Of a stretch of 64,000 nucleotides of DNA, positions 21,921 to 32,371 are shown in pieces (the first letter of the stretch is position 1; every line of letters begins with the position of its first letter). The notes under the pieces are model-generated. The model was not told where the DNA came from and searched no databases. It was given only the letters and a program-made list of their open reading frames with translations. The translations under genes and the position numbers were made by a program. The stretch lies in contig NC_134137.1 in NCBI RefSeq assembly GCF_033958435.1, positions 105,534,501 to 105,598,500 on the forward strand, read 5' to 3'. The DNA is from Carettochelys insculpta (Eukaryota; Chordata; Testudines; Carettochelyidae).

Positions 21921-22361
21921 CAAAACAAAACGCAGTCAAGTAGCACTTTAAAGACTAGCAAAATAGTTTATTACTGAAAAGAAATTACCACACCGTTCTG
22001 GAAGGGGAAACAGCCGAGCTGGCTTTTATATTCAAATTTGGCACATTAACACATGGTTTAAATCATGATGGGAACTTTCTGAGTCACTATAGGGGCTCGT
22101 CTGCATACTTGGCTCAATCTAATTCTTGACCTTCCCCCCCACCCCTCCACTCTCTGATTTGCTCACCTTGATTATCTTTTTCTGATTTGTCCTCCGTGCC
22201 TTAAATATTGAGTCTGTTCTGGTCTGGCTATGGTCTGAAGAAGTGGGTCTGTCCCACGAAAGCTCACCTAATAAACTATTTTGCTAGTCTTTAAAGTGCT
22301 ACTTGACTGCTTTTTGTTTTGATAGTGTATAGACTAGCACGGCTTCCTCCCTGTTACTATT
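21921..22361 (+). mobile_element. Penelope-like element with hammerhead-like core and snap-back 5' arm (PLE copy 2)
   Basis: A 441-bp insertion flanked by an exact 12-bp direct repeat GAATATGAATAT at 21909-21920 and 22362-22373. It begins with an inverted copy (about 54 bp) of its own 3' region (AGTCAAGTAGCACTTTAAAG versus CTTTAAAGTGCTACTTGACT). A unique centre follows, then CTGAAGA (22235-22241), a GTGGG/CCCAC hairpin and GAAA (22258-22261), the hammerhead ribozyme core CUGANGA...GAAA. The 3' module AGACTAGCACGGCTTCC ends CTGTTACT. Penelope-like retroelements are known for hammerhead motifs, inverted terminal repeats and TSDs of this length. Confidence 0.65.
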
Positions 22362-22379
22362 GAATATGAATATGTGTAA

Positions 22380-22811
22380 CTCAGAGATGCTTTGGACAAA
22401 ATGCCTCTTGTTACCTAACATTTTCAATGATATAAGCTGCTGGATCTATAAATCCTATTTTTTGCATTTATCATTTTTGTAGTCAAATTTATAAGTATTA
22501 CCTACATATTTGAGTTCCAAATGTACATCTCTGTGAAGACGTCAACAGGTGGTGTGGCTACCCTATTGTGAGGGGACAGCAGAACTTAGCTGACAAAGAG
22601 CCTTTAATGGGAGCCATTAACTGCTAATAAGATACTATTAAGAGTGTTCACATTAGTAAGAACAAGATATTTCAGCTGCTGTCATGGATTGTGGGAAGGG
22701 ACTGGGGGGTTGGCGGATCAGCAGGACTATGTATTGGGCACCACAATGGCACTGCTTAAAGGGGGTCGTCCAGGATGATCCAAGCGATGCTGCTAGGCAA
22801 AATTTTCTGGT

Positions 22812-22814
<3 letters not shown>
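22380..22814. other. UGGT2 intron, nothing recognised
   Basis: No feature seen before the CA microsatellite. Confidence 0.35.

Positions 22815-22902
<88 letters not shown>
22815..22902. repeat. (CA)n microsatellite
   Basis: About 44 uninterrupted CA dinucleotides. Confidence 0.98.
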
Positions 22903-22903
<1 letters not shown>

Positions 22904-23191
22904 GCACTTGAAGAAGAACTTATGCTCCCATCACTTTTCAGTGAGCACTATTGAAATTTTTTCCAGGTTGACTGGAAATATTCACTTTAATTTACTGACT
23001 ACACTGAATCTTTCCATTCCTTAAACTGTTTAGTTGGAGATACACCATTCACCATTTTCAAGCATAATAAAATGTACAGTTAATAAGAATCTGAAAGTAC
23101 TAAACTAGTTAATGGCGTACATAAATGCATATCATCATAAGTAGCAAAAGATACACCAAATATAGTGCAAAGGTTCTATGTAGCTGTAAAT

Positions 23192-23696
23192 CAGTGTTAG
23201 GCACCCTGTGGTCCAACTGGGGCTTAACCTTTGGCCTGCAGACCCCCAGCTCTCCCCCTACCCCACACGTCTTACACACTGGGGCACCAGAGCCGCACAC
23301 TTCCTTGTTCCTCTCCCTCTCTCCCAGCACTTTTGGAGCTGTGAATCACCTGATTTGCACTCCATCCCCACTCCTCCCCATCCCTCCCAGGGCTGGAATA
23401 CCACACACAGCTGATTTACAGCATTCCAGCTCTGAGAGGGAGGAAGAGCAGGGATGGAGCATGAATCAGGCAATTCATGTGCTCCGAAAGTGCTGTGCAG
23501 TGGGAGGAGCAGCTTAGCATGGGGCTCTGGTGTCTCAGGACAGGAGAGGTGTGTGGGGGTTGAGGACAACTGGGGGGAGGTGTGGGGCAGCAGGTGGAGT
23601 CCCAGAGGGCCATGGGCTGCTGTGGCCTACCAAAGTGAGGTAGGGCCTCTCATGTGGCCCACCCACTATTTGGGGTTGTCCATCCCTTCTGTAAAT
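23192..23696. mobile_element. Probable hAT-type non-autonomous element
   Basis: Starts CAGTGTTAGGCACC and ends with the reverse complement of CAGAAGGGATGGACAACC, the decayed CAGNGGTNGGCAACC ends of hAT elements. GTAAAT occurs on both sides as a possible remnant of the target duplication. The interior (TTTGGCCTGCAG; CTCATGTGGCCCACCC) is non-coding. Confidence 0.45.
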
Positions 23697-23772
23697 TGCT
23701 GCATTTGAATGGTTATATTGACTAATGACAACACCCCTTTCTTTAGAAAATAACTGAAGTACAAATGGAAAA

Positions 23773-23882
23773 CAGTAGAAATGTAGAATGGTTTAATTAG
23801 TCATTTTGTTAGTCTTTAAAGTGCTACATTTCTGCTGCTTGGTTTGCTGGAGTACAGAGTAACACGGCTACCTCTCTGTTAC
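23773..23882 (+). mobile_element. Penelope-like short copy (PLE copy 3)
   Basis: A 110-bp insertion between exact 13-bp direct repeats TACAAATGGAAAA (23760-23772 and 23883-23895). It starts CAGTAGAAATGTAG, an inverted copy of the internal CTACATTTCTGCTG, and ends with the family module AGTAACACGGCTACCTCTCT then GTTAC. It is too short to include the hammerhead-like core. Confidence 0.65.
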
Positions 23883-24099
23883 TACAAATGGAAAAGGTGA
23901 TTACAATTGTTGATTTAAATCAAAGGTTTTCACTTAAGTAATTTAATGATTTAAACCAACCCACTTGCTTGGATTTTATGGTTTATTTCCATCTCTCTCA
24001 GGCTTTGTAAAACTATGTGATTGTTATTGCCTTACAGACAAAAGCCCATAATTTTAAACATTTCTACAAACAGTCCAAAATATAAATTAATGTTCTTAC

Positions 24100-24260
24100 C
24101 TTATGTGGTATTTCTTTCTTCCAAGATGAGTCGCCCAATACCCTGATTTCCAGAAACGGTACCCATCCATATCTCTGCGACTGTCACAAAAGGGAGCATA
24201 TCCATAGGGAGCTCCATTTAGATCTACATCTCTAAGTTCTTTGAGATCACTTCTTACAAT
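24100..24260 (-). CDS. UGGT2: UGGT2 exon, [20 protein letters not shown] block
   Basis: A 161-bp exon (53 codons plus 2) between ...TTGTTTAG and AAG|GTAAGA. It starts [11 protein letters not shown] and contains [27 protein letters not shown] and KKYHI, all hallmark GT24 acceptor- and donor-site segments. It follows the DAD exon in phase 0 and passes two bases to the next exon (serine before ALYVVDL). Confidence 0.95.
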
Positions 24261-24623
24261 CTAAACAACAGAAAAAACATAAACATATTTCTTTCTGGAA
24301 TTTAATGAAGTTTCGACCCTTGTAGACAGATATATTCCAAATGTCAGCTCTGCTTCCACTGATTTATGGTAGAAATGAGTCTACAGCAGATACAGTATTA
24401 TGTTTGAACATGTTTAACTAGCCATTGCTTGGGCAAAATCCACACTTTTATTGTGGCAGGGTCAGCCTTGCTGCACACTTCTGTGGCATTATTAATCTTG
24501 ATTTTTTTTCCTTCATGTCTTCAGTGCTCAGCAGCCACCTCTAACATGGTCTAGTGCTAAAGTGACTGAGACTTCCATATACGGCAGGCCAAAGTTCCAC
24601 ATCTTCTGGCCTATTACCTCATA

Positions 24624-25059
24624 GGCTACGTCTACACGTGCCCCAAACTTCGAAATGGCTACGCAAATGGCCATTTTGAAGTTTACTAATGAAGCGCTGA
24701 AATGCATATTCAGCACTTCATTAGCATGTGGGTGGCAGCGGCACTTCGAAATTGACACGGCTTGCCGCCGCGCGTCTCGTCCAGACGGGGCTCCTTTTCG
24801 GAGGGACCCCGCCTACTTCGAAGTCCCCTTATTCCCATGAGCTGATGGGAATAAGGGGACTTCAAAGTAGGCGGGGTCCCTCCGAAAAGGAGCCCCGTCT
24901 GGACGAGACGCGCGGCGGCAAGCCGTGTCAATTTCGAAGTGCCGCTGCTGCCCGCATGCTAATGAAGCGCTGAATATGCATTTCAGTGCTTCATTAGTAA
25001 ACTTCGAAATGGCCATTTGCGTGGCCATTTCGAAGTTTGGGGCACATGTAGACACGGCC
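24624..25059. mobile_element. Harbinger hairpin MITE (copy c)
   Basis: A 436-bp, almost perfect palindrome: GGCTACGTCTACACGTGCCC at the left and its complement at the right, centred on CCCATGAGCTGATGGG at 24835-24850. Exact ATA duplication at 24621-24623 and 25060-25062. The high identity of the arms suggests recent insertion. CpG-rich. Confidence 0.88.
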
Positions 25060-25485
25060 ATACAGTGCTGACTGTTCAGACTTTCTGGAGACTCAGTTCC
25101 TATCACATCTAAGCCGCGTCTACACGTGCCGACTACTTCGAAGTTGAAATCGACGTAAGGCAGCGAGACGTCGAAGTTGCTATCCACATCAGGGGATGGG
25201 AATAGCGCCCTACTTCGACGTTGAACGTCGAAGTAGGGCACGTGTAGCCGATCCGCGTCCCACAACATCAAAAGAGCAGGGTCCGCCATGGCGGCCATAA
25301 GCTGAGGGGTTGAGAGACGCTCTCTCCAGCCCCTGAGCTCTATGGTCGCCGCATGCAGCGGCCCCTTAAAGCTCCCCGCCCCCTGCCTTCCTGTGCAGGA
25401 AGCTGAGAGCGCGTGCAGGCAGCAGCACTGACACGCGGCCAGCCTGCATGCATCTCTGCAGCCCCAGGCCACCACCCCTGCAGCG

Positions 25486-26128
25486 ATGGCCGCCCGCCAG
25501 CCCCCCAAGCGCCCCCAGGGCACCCCCCCCAAGGGGAGCCAGGGCTCCCAGCCTGGCAGCCAGGCCAGGAAAAGGCAGTGGGGCCCCTCCTGGACGGAGG
25601 CCGAGATCCGGGACCTGCTGGGACTCTGGAGCGAGGTGGAGGTGCTCCAGGTAATGGGGAGCAAGAGGCAGAATGCAGATGCGTTCGCTCAGCTGGCCGA
25701 GGGCCTGGCCGCCCGGGGTCACCCTGCCTGCACTCCTGACCACATCAGGAGTAAGGTCAAGGAGCTGCGGCAGGGTTACGCCCGGGCCCGGGATGCGGCC
25801 GGCCGATCTGGAGCCACACCCACCACTTGCCCCTTTTACAGGGAGCTCAGGTCTATCCTGGGCCCCCAGCACACCTCCTCCCCGCCGGCCACTCTTGACA
25901 CCTCGGCCGACGAGCCCCAGCAGGCCCCGGAGGTGAAGGCCGCCCCGGAGGCAAGCCCTGCACCCCAGGGCCCCCCCAGGAGCCCACCCCTGGGGGACCG
26001 GAGGAGGAAGAGGAGGAAGGGGAATCCTCCTCCAGTGACGGGGGGCTCCACATCGCACTGCCGTCCTGGAGCTCTAGCAGGGCGTCTGCCCAGAGGGTGT
26101 CCCCCGACCGTGGGAGTGGACTGTCAGG
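25486..26128 (+). CDS. Harbinger II SANT/Myb-like protein, first exon
   Basis: ATG at 25486 opens a frame with a basic Pro/Gly/Gln N-terminus, then a SANT/Myb-like trihelix: GPSWTEAEIRDLLGLWSEVE (about residues 30-50), SKRQNADAFAQLAEGLAARG, TPDHIRSKVKELRQGYARAR, CPFYRELRSILGPQH (ending near residue 130). A Pro/Glu-rich linker and a KRRKGN-like basic patch follow. A consensus donor (GTCAG|GTATGT) lies at 26128. In PIF/Harbinger elements the Myb-like partner brings the transposase into the nucleus and to the ends. Here exon 2 is deleted, so the product would be truncated or read into the intron. No stops in the domain. Confidence 0.7.
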
Positions 26129-26219
26129 TATGTACCCCCCCTGGTGCACACCCCCCGGGTAAAGGGGCGGGGACAACAGACATGACCAGGGCCCTCCACA
26201 TGCCCAGATGACCATGGCC

Positions 26220-26574
26220 CCAAGGACAGCAGTGGCATGTCCCTCAGAAGAGCTCCAGGAATGTCTGCCGGCTCATGCGGAAATTCTGGAGCCAGTGCTC
26301 GTTCTCCCACTCGCCGAGCACCAGCCGCTCCCACCAGTCGGTGCTCGTGGGGTAGCTCCACAGCCGGCGGCATGCGGCGGGGGGGGTAATGAGGCGGGGG
26401 GCGGAGAACAGCAGGGTCTGGGGCTGCTTCCTCCTCCCCTGGGGGCAGCTCCTCTTCTGTGAATAAAAGGTGGTCAGCTGCCTCCTGCATAGCATTGAGC
26501 AGGGCAAGCACTGCTCCTGCAGGGGCGGCTGTGTGGACCTCTGGCTGCTGCTGCTGCTGCTGCCGGGGGTCCAT
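26220..26574 (-). pseudogene. Harbinger II transposase N-terminal remnant
   Basis: Minus strand starts MDPRQQQQQQPEVHTAAPAG (the glutamines come from CTG/CAG repeats), followed in another frame by RRLWSYPTSTDWWERLVLGE and HWLQNFRMSRQTFLEL, then a TGA. Copy IV shares these blocks. The DDE core is absent. Confidence 0.75.
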
Positions 26575-26929
26575 ACTGCTTCAATGGGTGTGCGTGCCTG
26601 TGGCTCTGCAGACCGCGTGCTGTGCAGGCTGTGTGTGTCTGGGAGGGGCCCTTTAAGGGAGAGGCTAGCTGTTGTCCCGGAAGCGCTAGTCCGCCCTGTG
26701 ACCCTGTCTGCAGCTGTTCCTGGCACCCTTATTTCAATGTGTGTCGCTTTGGCGTGTAGACGCTCCCCTGCAGCGCCTACTTCGATGTGGTGCTGCCCAA
26801 CGTCAACGTTGAACGTCAACGGCACCAGCCCTGGAGGACGTGTAGACGCTATTCATCAAAATAGCTTATTTCGATGTAGCCAACACGTGTAGATGTAGCT
26901 CTAGTGATCCCAAAAGCTTCCTACATAGG

Positions 26930-27251
26930 GGCTGTGTCTACACTACCTCCCTTCTTCTAAGGGAGGATGGTAAGTAGCGTGTCAGGAGATTACTAATGAA
27001 GAGCTGCGCTGCATATGCAGCACTTCATTAAGCTAATTCTCCCCCACGGCAACTTCAAAGCGTTAAACTTCAAAGTGCCAGCTCGCGTGTAGCCGCAGCT
27101 CACCCGCCAGTACTTTGAAGTGGCTGGGCAACATTGACGTCTCTTTACTCCTTTGAGTAAACAGCCTAGCACTCCTTTGAGGAGTAAAGGAAGTTGCCTA
27201 GGCACTTCGAAGTACCGGTGGGTTAGCTGCGGAGGTACTGCAGACAAGCCC
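26930..27251. mobile_element. Harbinger hairpin MITE (copy i)
   Basis: Ends GGCTGTGTCTACACTACCTC and (reverse complement) GGGCTTGTCTGCAGTACCTC, with AGG at 26927-26929 and 27252-27254. The arms fold around ACTCCTTTGAGTAAACAGCC. It lies only 29 bp from the right end of Harbinger II. Confidence 0.65.
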
Positions 27252-27254
27252 AGG

Positions 27255-28649
27255 GTGTTTTTTTTTCCCTCCATTCTGGTTCTTCCCGGACTAGACCCTT
27301 ATTTATAGTGTATATCCAAGGCATCTGCCTTAGTCATGGCCTTCTCGAAGGTCTGCCACAGGAGTTGCTTCCTTTCTTGCTTCTGTCTCTCTTTTGGTCC
27401 AGTTACAGGAATACACTCTCCTCCTTGTAGTTCTCCTCCTCAACTGAACTCTACTTGCCCTTAAGGGAAATCACTTGACTGCTTCCTAGCCGGGTCTGAT
27501 AACTGACCCCAGCCAATCAGGATCAACTAGAGGTGGGTTGGGGGAGATGTGCAGTCACAGAAAAAGCTGAACTCAGCCCTTCTTAAAGGGCCAGCCCTCA
27601 TGGTATAGGATATTATGTAATGTTTCACATGATCATATTTAGGCTTAAAAGGATTAGATTTTTACTGGTAAATGTAAACAAACATCAATTTCACCATACA
27701 CGCAAATTGATGAAAAATATTTCTATCAATAATAACTGAAATTTGCAGATTGCCAAAATAAGAAAAGTGCTATCTGAGAAATAAGAATTTGATTTAAATA
27801 TATTTACTTAATCTATTTTGGACCTGTGATAATGGCAATTTGTGTTTAATGGTTGTAAAGGCTTTAACTTTTTGAATCTTAGTGTTTACTCTCATTAAAT
27901 AACTCTGATATGCCCTCAAAATTTCCTGCAACTTCAAAACTTTAAATCAATATTTTTTTTAAAAAAATTTAAATCCCATAATTTTGCACAAGAGTTAAAA
28001 TTTAAATGGATATAAATAGGCACAAAAGCTTTAAAACAAACATATATAGACACCAAAATTATAAAAAATTGATTTCTACCAACTTAATTATATTTAATAA
28101 ATAAAAGAAATTATAATGAGTCATAAGCATCATCATGGATGACACACCTTAAAGGGGTATAATTTCAAAAAAGTGATGCACACCTCCCTCCTGATAACCA
28201 AAACCTGTTACGTATGTCAGTTTGACCACCCAAACATTATGGTATTCACCTTTGCAAATCTAGGCAAAAAATACATGCAGCTTTCAAAAGTTTCTGAGGA
28301 TGCTGTACAACAATATCTCATTTGGCACCAAAACACTTACAAAACCTATCCTGGAATTTTTAATGAATATGTTATCAAAACTTCAGCATCACATACCTTT
28401 GAGACAGCAAAATGGCTTCAAGTCTATGGTGCAAAGGTACTACTTAATTAATGAATAAGAATGGCTCTATACTGAATTTTGGACACCCAATCATGCAGTG
28501 TCTTCAGTAAAGCATAGTCAGGCCAATCTAGTTATTGAGACCTGATGAGATCAATATCTGAGATGGGCTAGCTATAGGAAATAGTAAGGGTTGACATGAA
28601 ACAGTGCTAAACACTTGATTCCATTTTTTTTTCTAAAATTGCTTCTTAC
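27255..28649. other. UGGT2 intron, nothing recognised
   Basis: AT-rich. A weak open frame at 28173-28451 has no family resemblance I can name. Confidence 0.35.
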
Positions 28650-28832
28650 CTGGTCGGCATCAACAAATATGATTTTGTCCACAGCCAATGGAAAAAGAAC
28701 ATCCAGAAAAAGAATTTTGTAGCCCCAGATAATTCTCTGCTTTTCAGTTTGTTGATGAAGCCAGCGGGGCCACTTATACTGTACTAGCTCATAATGAAAT
28801 TGATATTCTTTGGCCATGTGAGGAATAAACTC
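28650..28832 (-). CDS. UGGT2: UGGT2 exon carrying the catalytic DxD motif
   Basis: A 183-bp exon of exactly 61 codons, starting at the GAG after the ...TTTTTAG acceptor and ending at CAG|GTAAGA. It contains [20 protein letters not shown] and then [18 protein letters not shown] (28653-28661) is the DxD motif that binds the metal and UDP-glucose in GT24 enzymes. The protein acts in the ER lumen: it adds one glucose to high-mannose glycans of misfolded glycoproteins so that calnexin and calreticulin rebind them. [15 protein letters not shown] fits my memory of UGGT2 better than UGGT1 (VVDKFLFVDADQ). No frameshift or stop is present, so this is a live gene. Confidence 0.96.
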
Positions 28833-28974
28833 CTAAAAATGGAAACAAATCACAAAACATTATGCAGTGTAATATGCACAGAGGCTAAATGACATGAGCT
28901 AGGTGACACAGCAAACCTGACATTGTTGATACACAAACCCATAACTTCTAACACCCATTTCTATTACACCCATT

Positions 28975-30240
28975 CTTGTTTTCTCAATCTGCTATATATC
29001 TGAGAGAGTTTGTGCATCTCTCCATTCACGTGTCCGTCAATGAATCTGTTTGTTCAAGAACTCCTCCTAAATGGTAAGAGCTAGGACCACCAAATTTGGT
29101 ATGAAGCTTCCTCTGACCATAACTTAAAGCAAGGTCAGAGTCTGGTTATACCAGAACAATGGAATGTGTGTGCAATGCAATTATTTCCCCTCAAATGGAA
29201 AGAGAGGATCGGGTAGCAGGGACAGTTATACTCCAAAATAACCACAGGAAGCACCAAAGAGAGCACCTCCACCAACCCTTCATAGCCATGGAATAGCTGC
29301 TGCCTGACCAGCATGGACCCCACAGTCCTGGCTGGCCCCTGGGAGCAATGCTGGCACCCAGGCAATATGGCTCCCATGCCCTGAACTGGCCTTGGGGAGC
29401 AGCTGCCACCCACCCCACATCCTTTCCTGACGGCCCAATTCTCTATCTGTCCTGAGTCCTTCTATGTCTCCAAGTCCTGCCCTGACTCTTACACCCTAAC
29501 CTCCACCCCTGAGCCCTCCCACACCCTGCCCTGGCTCCTGCACCCCCACATTCCCAGCCCCTTCCCTGAGCCCCCCCATAGCTCTAAGTCCCCTACCCTG
29601 AAAGACCCAAGAAATGCTGGGTAAATATTCTAGTTGACTATATATTTGAGAGAGTTTTTCTGTCTAAGAACGCCTCCTAAATGGTCAGAGATAGGACACC
29701 AAATTCGGTAGGCAGCTTCCAGTTATAACTTAAAGCATGGTCAGGGTTTGGCTGTGCCAGGAAATTGGGATTGTGCTTGTAATGGAATCACTTCTCATAA
29801 AACCAAACAGAAGAGAGCCAGACTCATCAAGCAGGTGAAAGGGGCTGGTTGAAGGTGTTCCACCACCAGGCACCCTTCAGAGAGGATGGGCTGAAGCTAC
29901 CTCCTCCCGATTTATACAGGGGACGTGGAGGGCTGTTCCCCTTTGTCAAGGAGCAAGAGGAAAGTGTCCAGTTTGCTCCAATCCTCGCTCTGGCCGAGGA
30001 GCACAAGGGGCACTCCAATCTGTACCTGCCCCAGCTGGAGGACATGCACCTTTCACCCAGGCCCGCCAACTGGAGCTGCAGCAGCCAGAGACAGGCACTT
30101 CTCAGCTGTCCCGAAGCTTCTGGGGTAGTCCTCTCTCCCCAGGACAGCCTGCATATTGAATTACTCAGCCCCACCAGAGCCTCCCTGAAGCATTCACCCC
30201 ACCAATTTGTACGGGTACATTGCTGATCCAAGCAACACTG
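28975..30240. repeat. Two copies of an unclassified repeat
   Basis: The motif CTCCTAAATGGTAAGAGCTA with ACCAAATTTGGTA (about 29063-29100) recurs as CTCCTAAATGGTCAGAGATA with ACCAAATTCGGTA (about 29670-29710). Both are followed by TAACTTAAAGCA(A/T)GGTCAG. The copies are about 605 bp apart, so the block is either a tandem duplication or two insertions of one family. GCTGGGTAAATATTCTAG and ACTGGGTAAATCTTCTAG mark the two right ends (29613 and 30236). No coding. Confidence 0.5.
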
Positions 30241-30265
30241 GGTAAATCTTCTAGTCCTACACATA

Positions 30266-30447
30266 CTCTCATAGCTCAGTGGTTTGAGCATTGGCCTGCT
30301 TAACCCAGAGTTGTGAGCTCAGTCCATTGAGTGATCTGGGTCAAATAGATTAAAAAAAAATAAGTCAGAAATGGTGCTTGGTCCTGCTGTGAGTGCAGGG
30401 GAGTGGACTTAATGACCTTCTGAGGTTCCTTCAGATAGATGTATTCC
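30266..30447 (+). repeat. tRNA-derived SINE, CryI-like
   Basis: The head reads CATAGCTCAGTGGTTTGAGC (box A) and GTTGTGAGCTCAGTCC (box B), a tRNA-like pol III promoter. An A-rich linker follows, then GGTGCTTGGTCCTGCTGTGA, GGACTTAATGACCTTCTGAG and GTTCCTTC, a CR1-like tail. This is the layout of the CryI SINE of cryptodiran turtles as I remember it. The tRNA part is diverged and not a functional tRNA gene. Best single clue to the host group. Confidence 0.7.
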
Positions 30448-31312
30448 CTCTTTTTAATGTGCTCCTGTAATTTTTTTCATCTTTTAGTCCTACCACATGC
30501 ACATTAGTAGCACAATTATGCACAAAAATGTATTAATAGAGTTTGATGCAAAATGAAACTAACTAACATGACAAAGCTTTTCAGTTCAGCCTTGCAGCTG
30601 GCTCTAAAGGCGAAACATATCTGTGAAGGAACATAAGGCTATTCCCTATTACTCCTGATGATAATTTTATTCTCCTATTGCAAACAGGAGATTAAAAAAA
30701 ATTGTCACCAGTTTAAGAAGAGCCCCAGGTGGAATATAGTGGATTACTAATTTTGACAGGTAAGGAAGATAAAACTCTTTAGTTCCATAAGAATGTGACA
30801 CAAACCCTTAAAGGGAAGGTAACTGAGGAAATAATGAGTTCCAAGCACGCTGGCTTTTCTCCTGCTAGAAATAGGCATGGTCTCCTGATGCTATGATCCT
30901 ATACATTTTAGCTGCATCTGCATGCGTACAAAACATCGAAATAAGCAGCCCTTTTACGAAAGAGTGGGATGAGCGTCCACGCATGTAACACTGCCTTTCG
31001 AAAGGAAATCAAAAGAACGGGGCACAGATGTCGGAATCTGAACCTCGATCCCAGATCAGGAAGATCGTCCCCTTTCGAAATACTAAATCGAAAGAGTACA
31101 TGTGTGGACGCTCCACAGTCTGCTTTTTCGAAATATGGCTCCACCATGGCGCCAGTCAGCTAGAGCGTGGGGCCGCTCCAGCCGGCAGCAGAGGGGCTCT
31201 ACGGTCCCTGCGTTTCTGTTGCCTTAAAGCTGCACATATGCAGGAAAGCCATGGCAGGAAGCTGAGAGCGTGCTAGGAGCAGCCTCTGCACGGGCTCCAG
31301 CCCCACGCTCCA

Positions 31313-31920
31313 GTGCTGGAGCATGGCCAGCAGCCAGCCCCCGTTCGAGTCCCATGCCCCCCCAACCCCGAGCCCCTGAAGGGCTCCCAAGGCTCCCAGG
31401 AGGAGAAAACTAAAAGGGCCCCCTCCTGGATGGAGCAGGAGCTGCGGGACCTCCTTGGCCTGTGGAAGGAGGCGGCGGTCCTGCATGAGATGGGGGTCAA
31501 GTGGCACAATGCTGCTGCCTTCGGCCACCTGGTGCAGGACCTCCAGACCAGAGGCCACCCGGAATGTACTGCAGAGCAGGTACTCTCCAAGGTAAAGGAG
31601 CTGCGGCAAGGCTATGCCTGGGCCAGGGACCAGGCCAGCTGCTCAGCGGCAGCTTCAGCCACATGCCCCTTCTTCTGGGTGCTCCAGGGCATCCTGGGTC
31701 CCTGGGACAGCTCCCCACCCCTGTCTTTCCTGGACACCTTGGACAAGGAGCTGCAGCTGGAAGAGAAAGAGCAGCCTGGATGGGGGACCCAGGAGGGCGA
31801 AGGGACCACAGAGTGGTCGAGTGAGGAGGAGGACCTCACCATCGTCCTCCCCTCCCACTCCTCCAGCTGGGCGACCGGGAGCCGGACAATCCCAGACATC
31901 GTCAAGGGACCCTCCAGTAC
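31313..31920 (+). CDS. Harbinger III SANT/Myb-like protein, exon 1
   Basis: Open frame with APSWMEQELRDLLGLWKEAA (residues 36-55), FGHLVQDLQTRGHPECTAEQ, VLSKVKELRQGYAWARDQAS and CPFFWVLQGILGPWD, the same trihelix as copies II and IV. An acidic Glu/Ser tail follows. The start shown is the first in-frame start after the basic N-terminus; no ribosome-context evidence is available. The frame is intact, but W and C substitutions at conserved positions (KWHNA for KRRNA) suggest decay. The splice donor lies near 31917-31925. Confidence 0.6.
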
Positions 31921-32371
31921 GTACAGGGAGGGGCGCATATCTGCTCCATAGGGTGGGGGTGATGCAATAGCTGGTCACCCACACACAGGACCGGTGGTCC
32001 CAGGCCGCACACAGGCCACCCCCCACATGGGATGCGGGACCCCGCTTTGGCCCACCAGTGATGCCCAGCACCCGCCTTCGTGGATCACGCCGCAAGCTGC
32101 ACAGGGGTGGTGGCCAGTCGGTGCCGGACAGCAGCTGGGGCCTGCACACTGCAGGCTGGGAAGGGCCACCTGCATGACAGACCCCTCGATGCACCCCCAG
32201 GCTGGGAGGCCCAGCAAGTGGGGGTGGGTCGGTGCCCCTTGGGGGGGTCAGTGTCCTGCAGGGGCCCCATGCGGTGGGCTCAGGTGGGTGGGCCACAGCC
32301 AGGTTGCTTCCGTCTGGGGCATATTAGTGACCTGCTCTCCTCCTCTCCACATAGCCACACCATCCATGGGC

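Larger units (their letters stand above)
25112..26900. mobile_element. Harbinger II (1.79 kb, internally deleted)
   Basis: Ends AGCCGCGTCTACACGTG and (reverse complement) AGCTACATCTACACGTG, with an exact CTA duplication at 25109-25111 and 26901-26903. It retains the full first exon of the SANT gene (plus strand) and only the N-terminal quarter of the transposase (minus strand). The transposase core and SANT exon 2 have been lost in an internal deletion between about 26130 and 26240. Confidence 0.9.

Noticed and set aside
22653..22911. Frames reading VCVCVC or THTHTH
   Set aside because: Pure CA microsatellite.
28650..28832. Assignment to UGGT1
   Set aside because: [27 protein letters not shown] and CNNPKTKE are closer to UGGT2 as I remember the two paralogues; a sequence search would settle it.
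30266..30340. tRNA gene
   Set aside because: Box A and box B are present, but the cloverleaf is degenerate and fused to a SINE body with a CR1-like tail.
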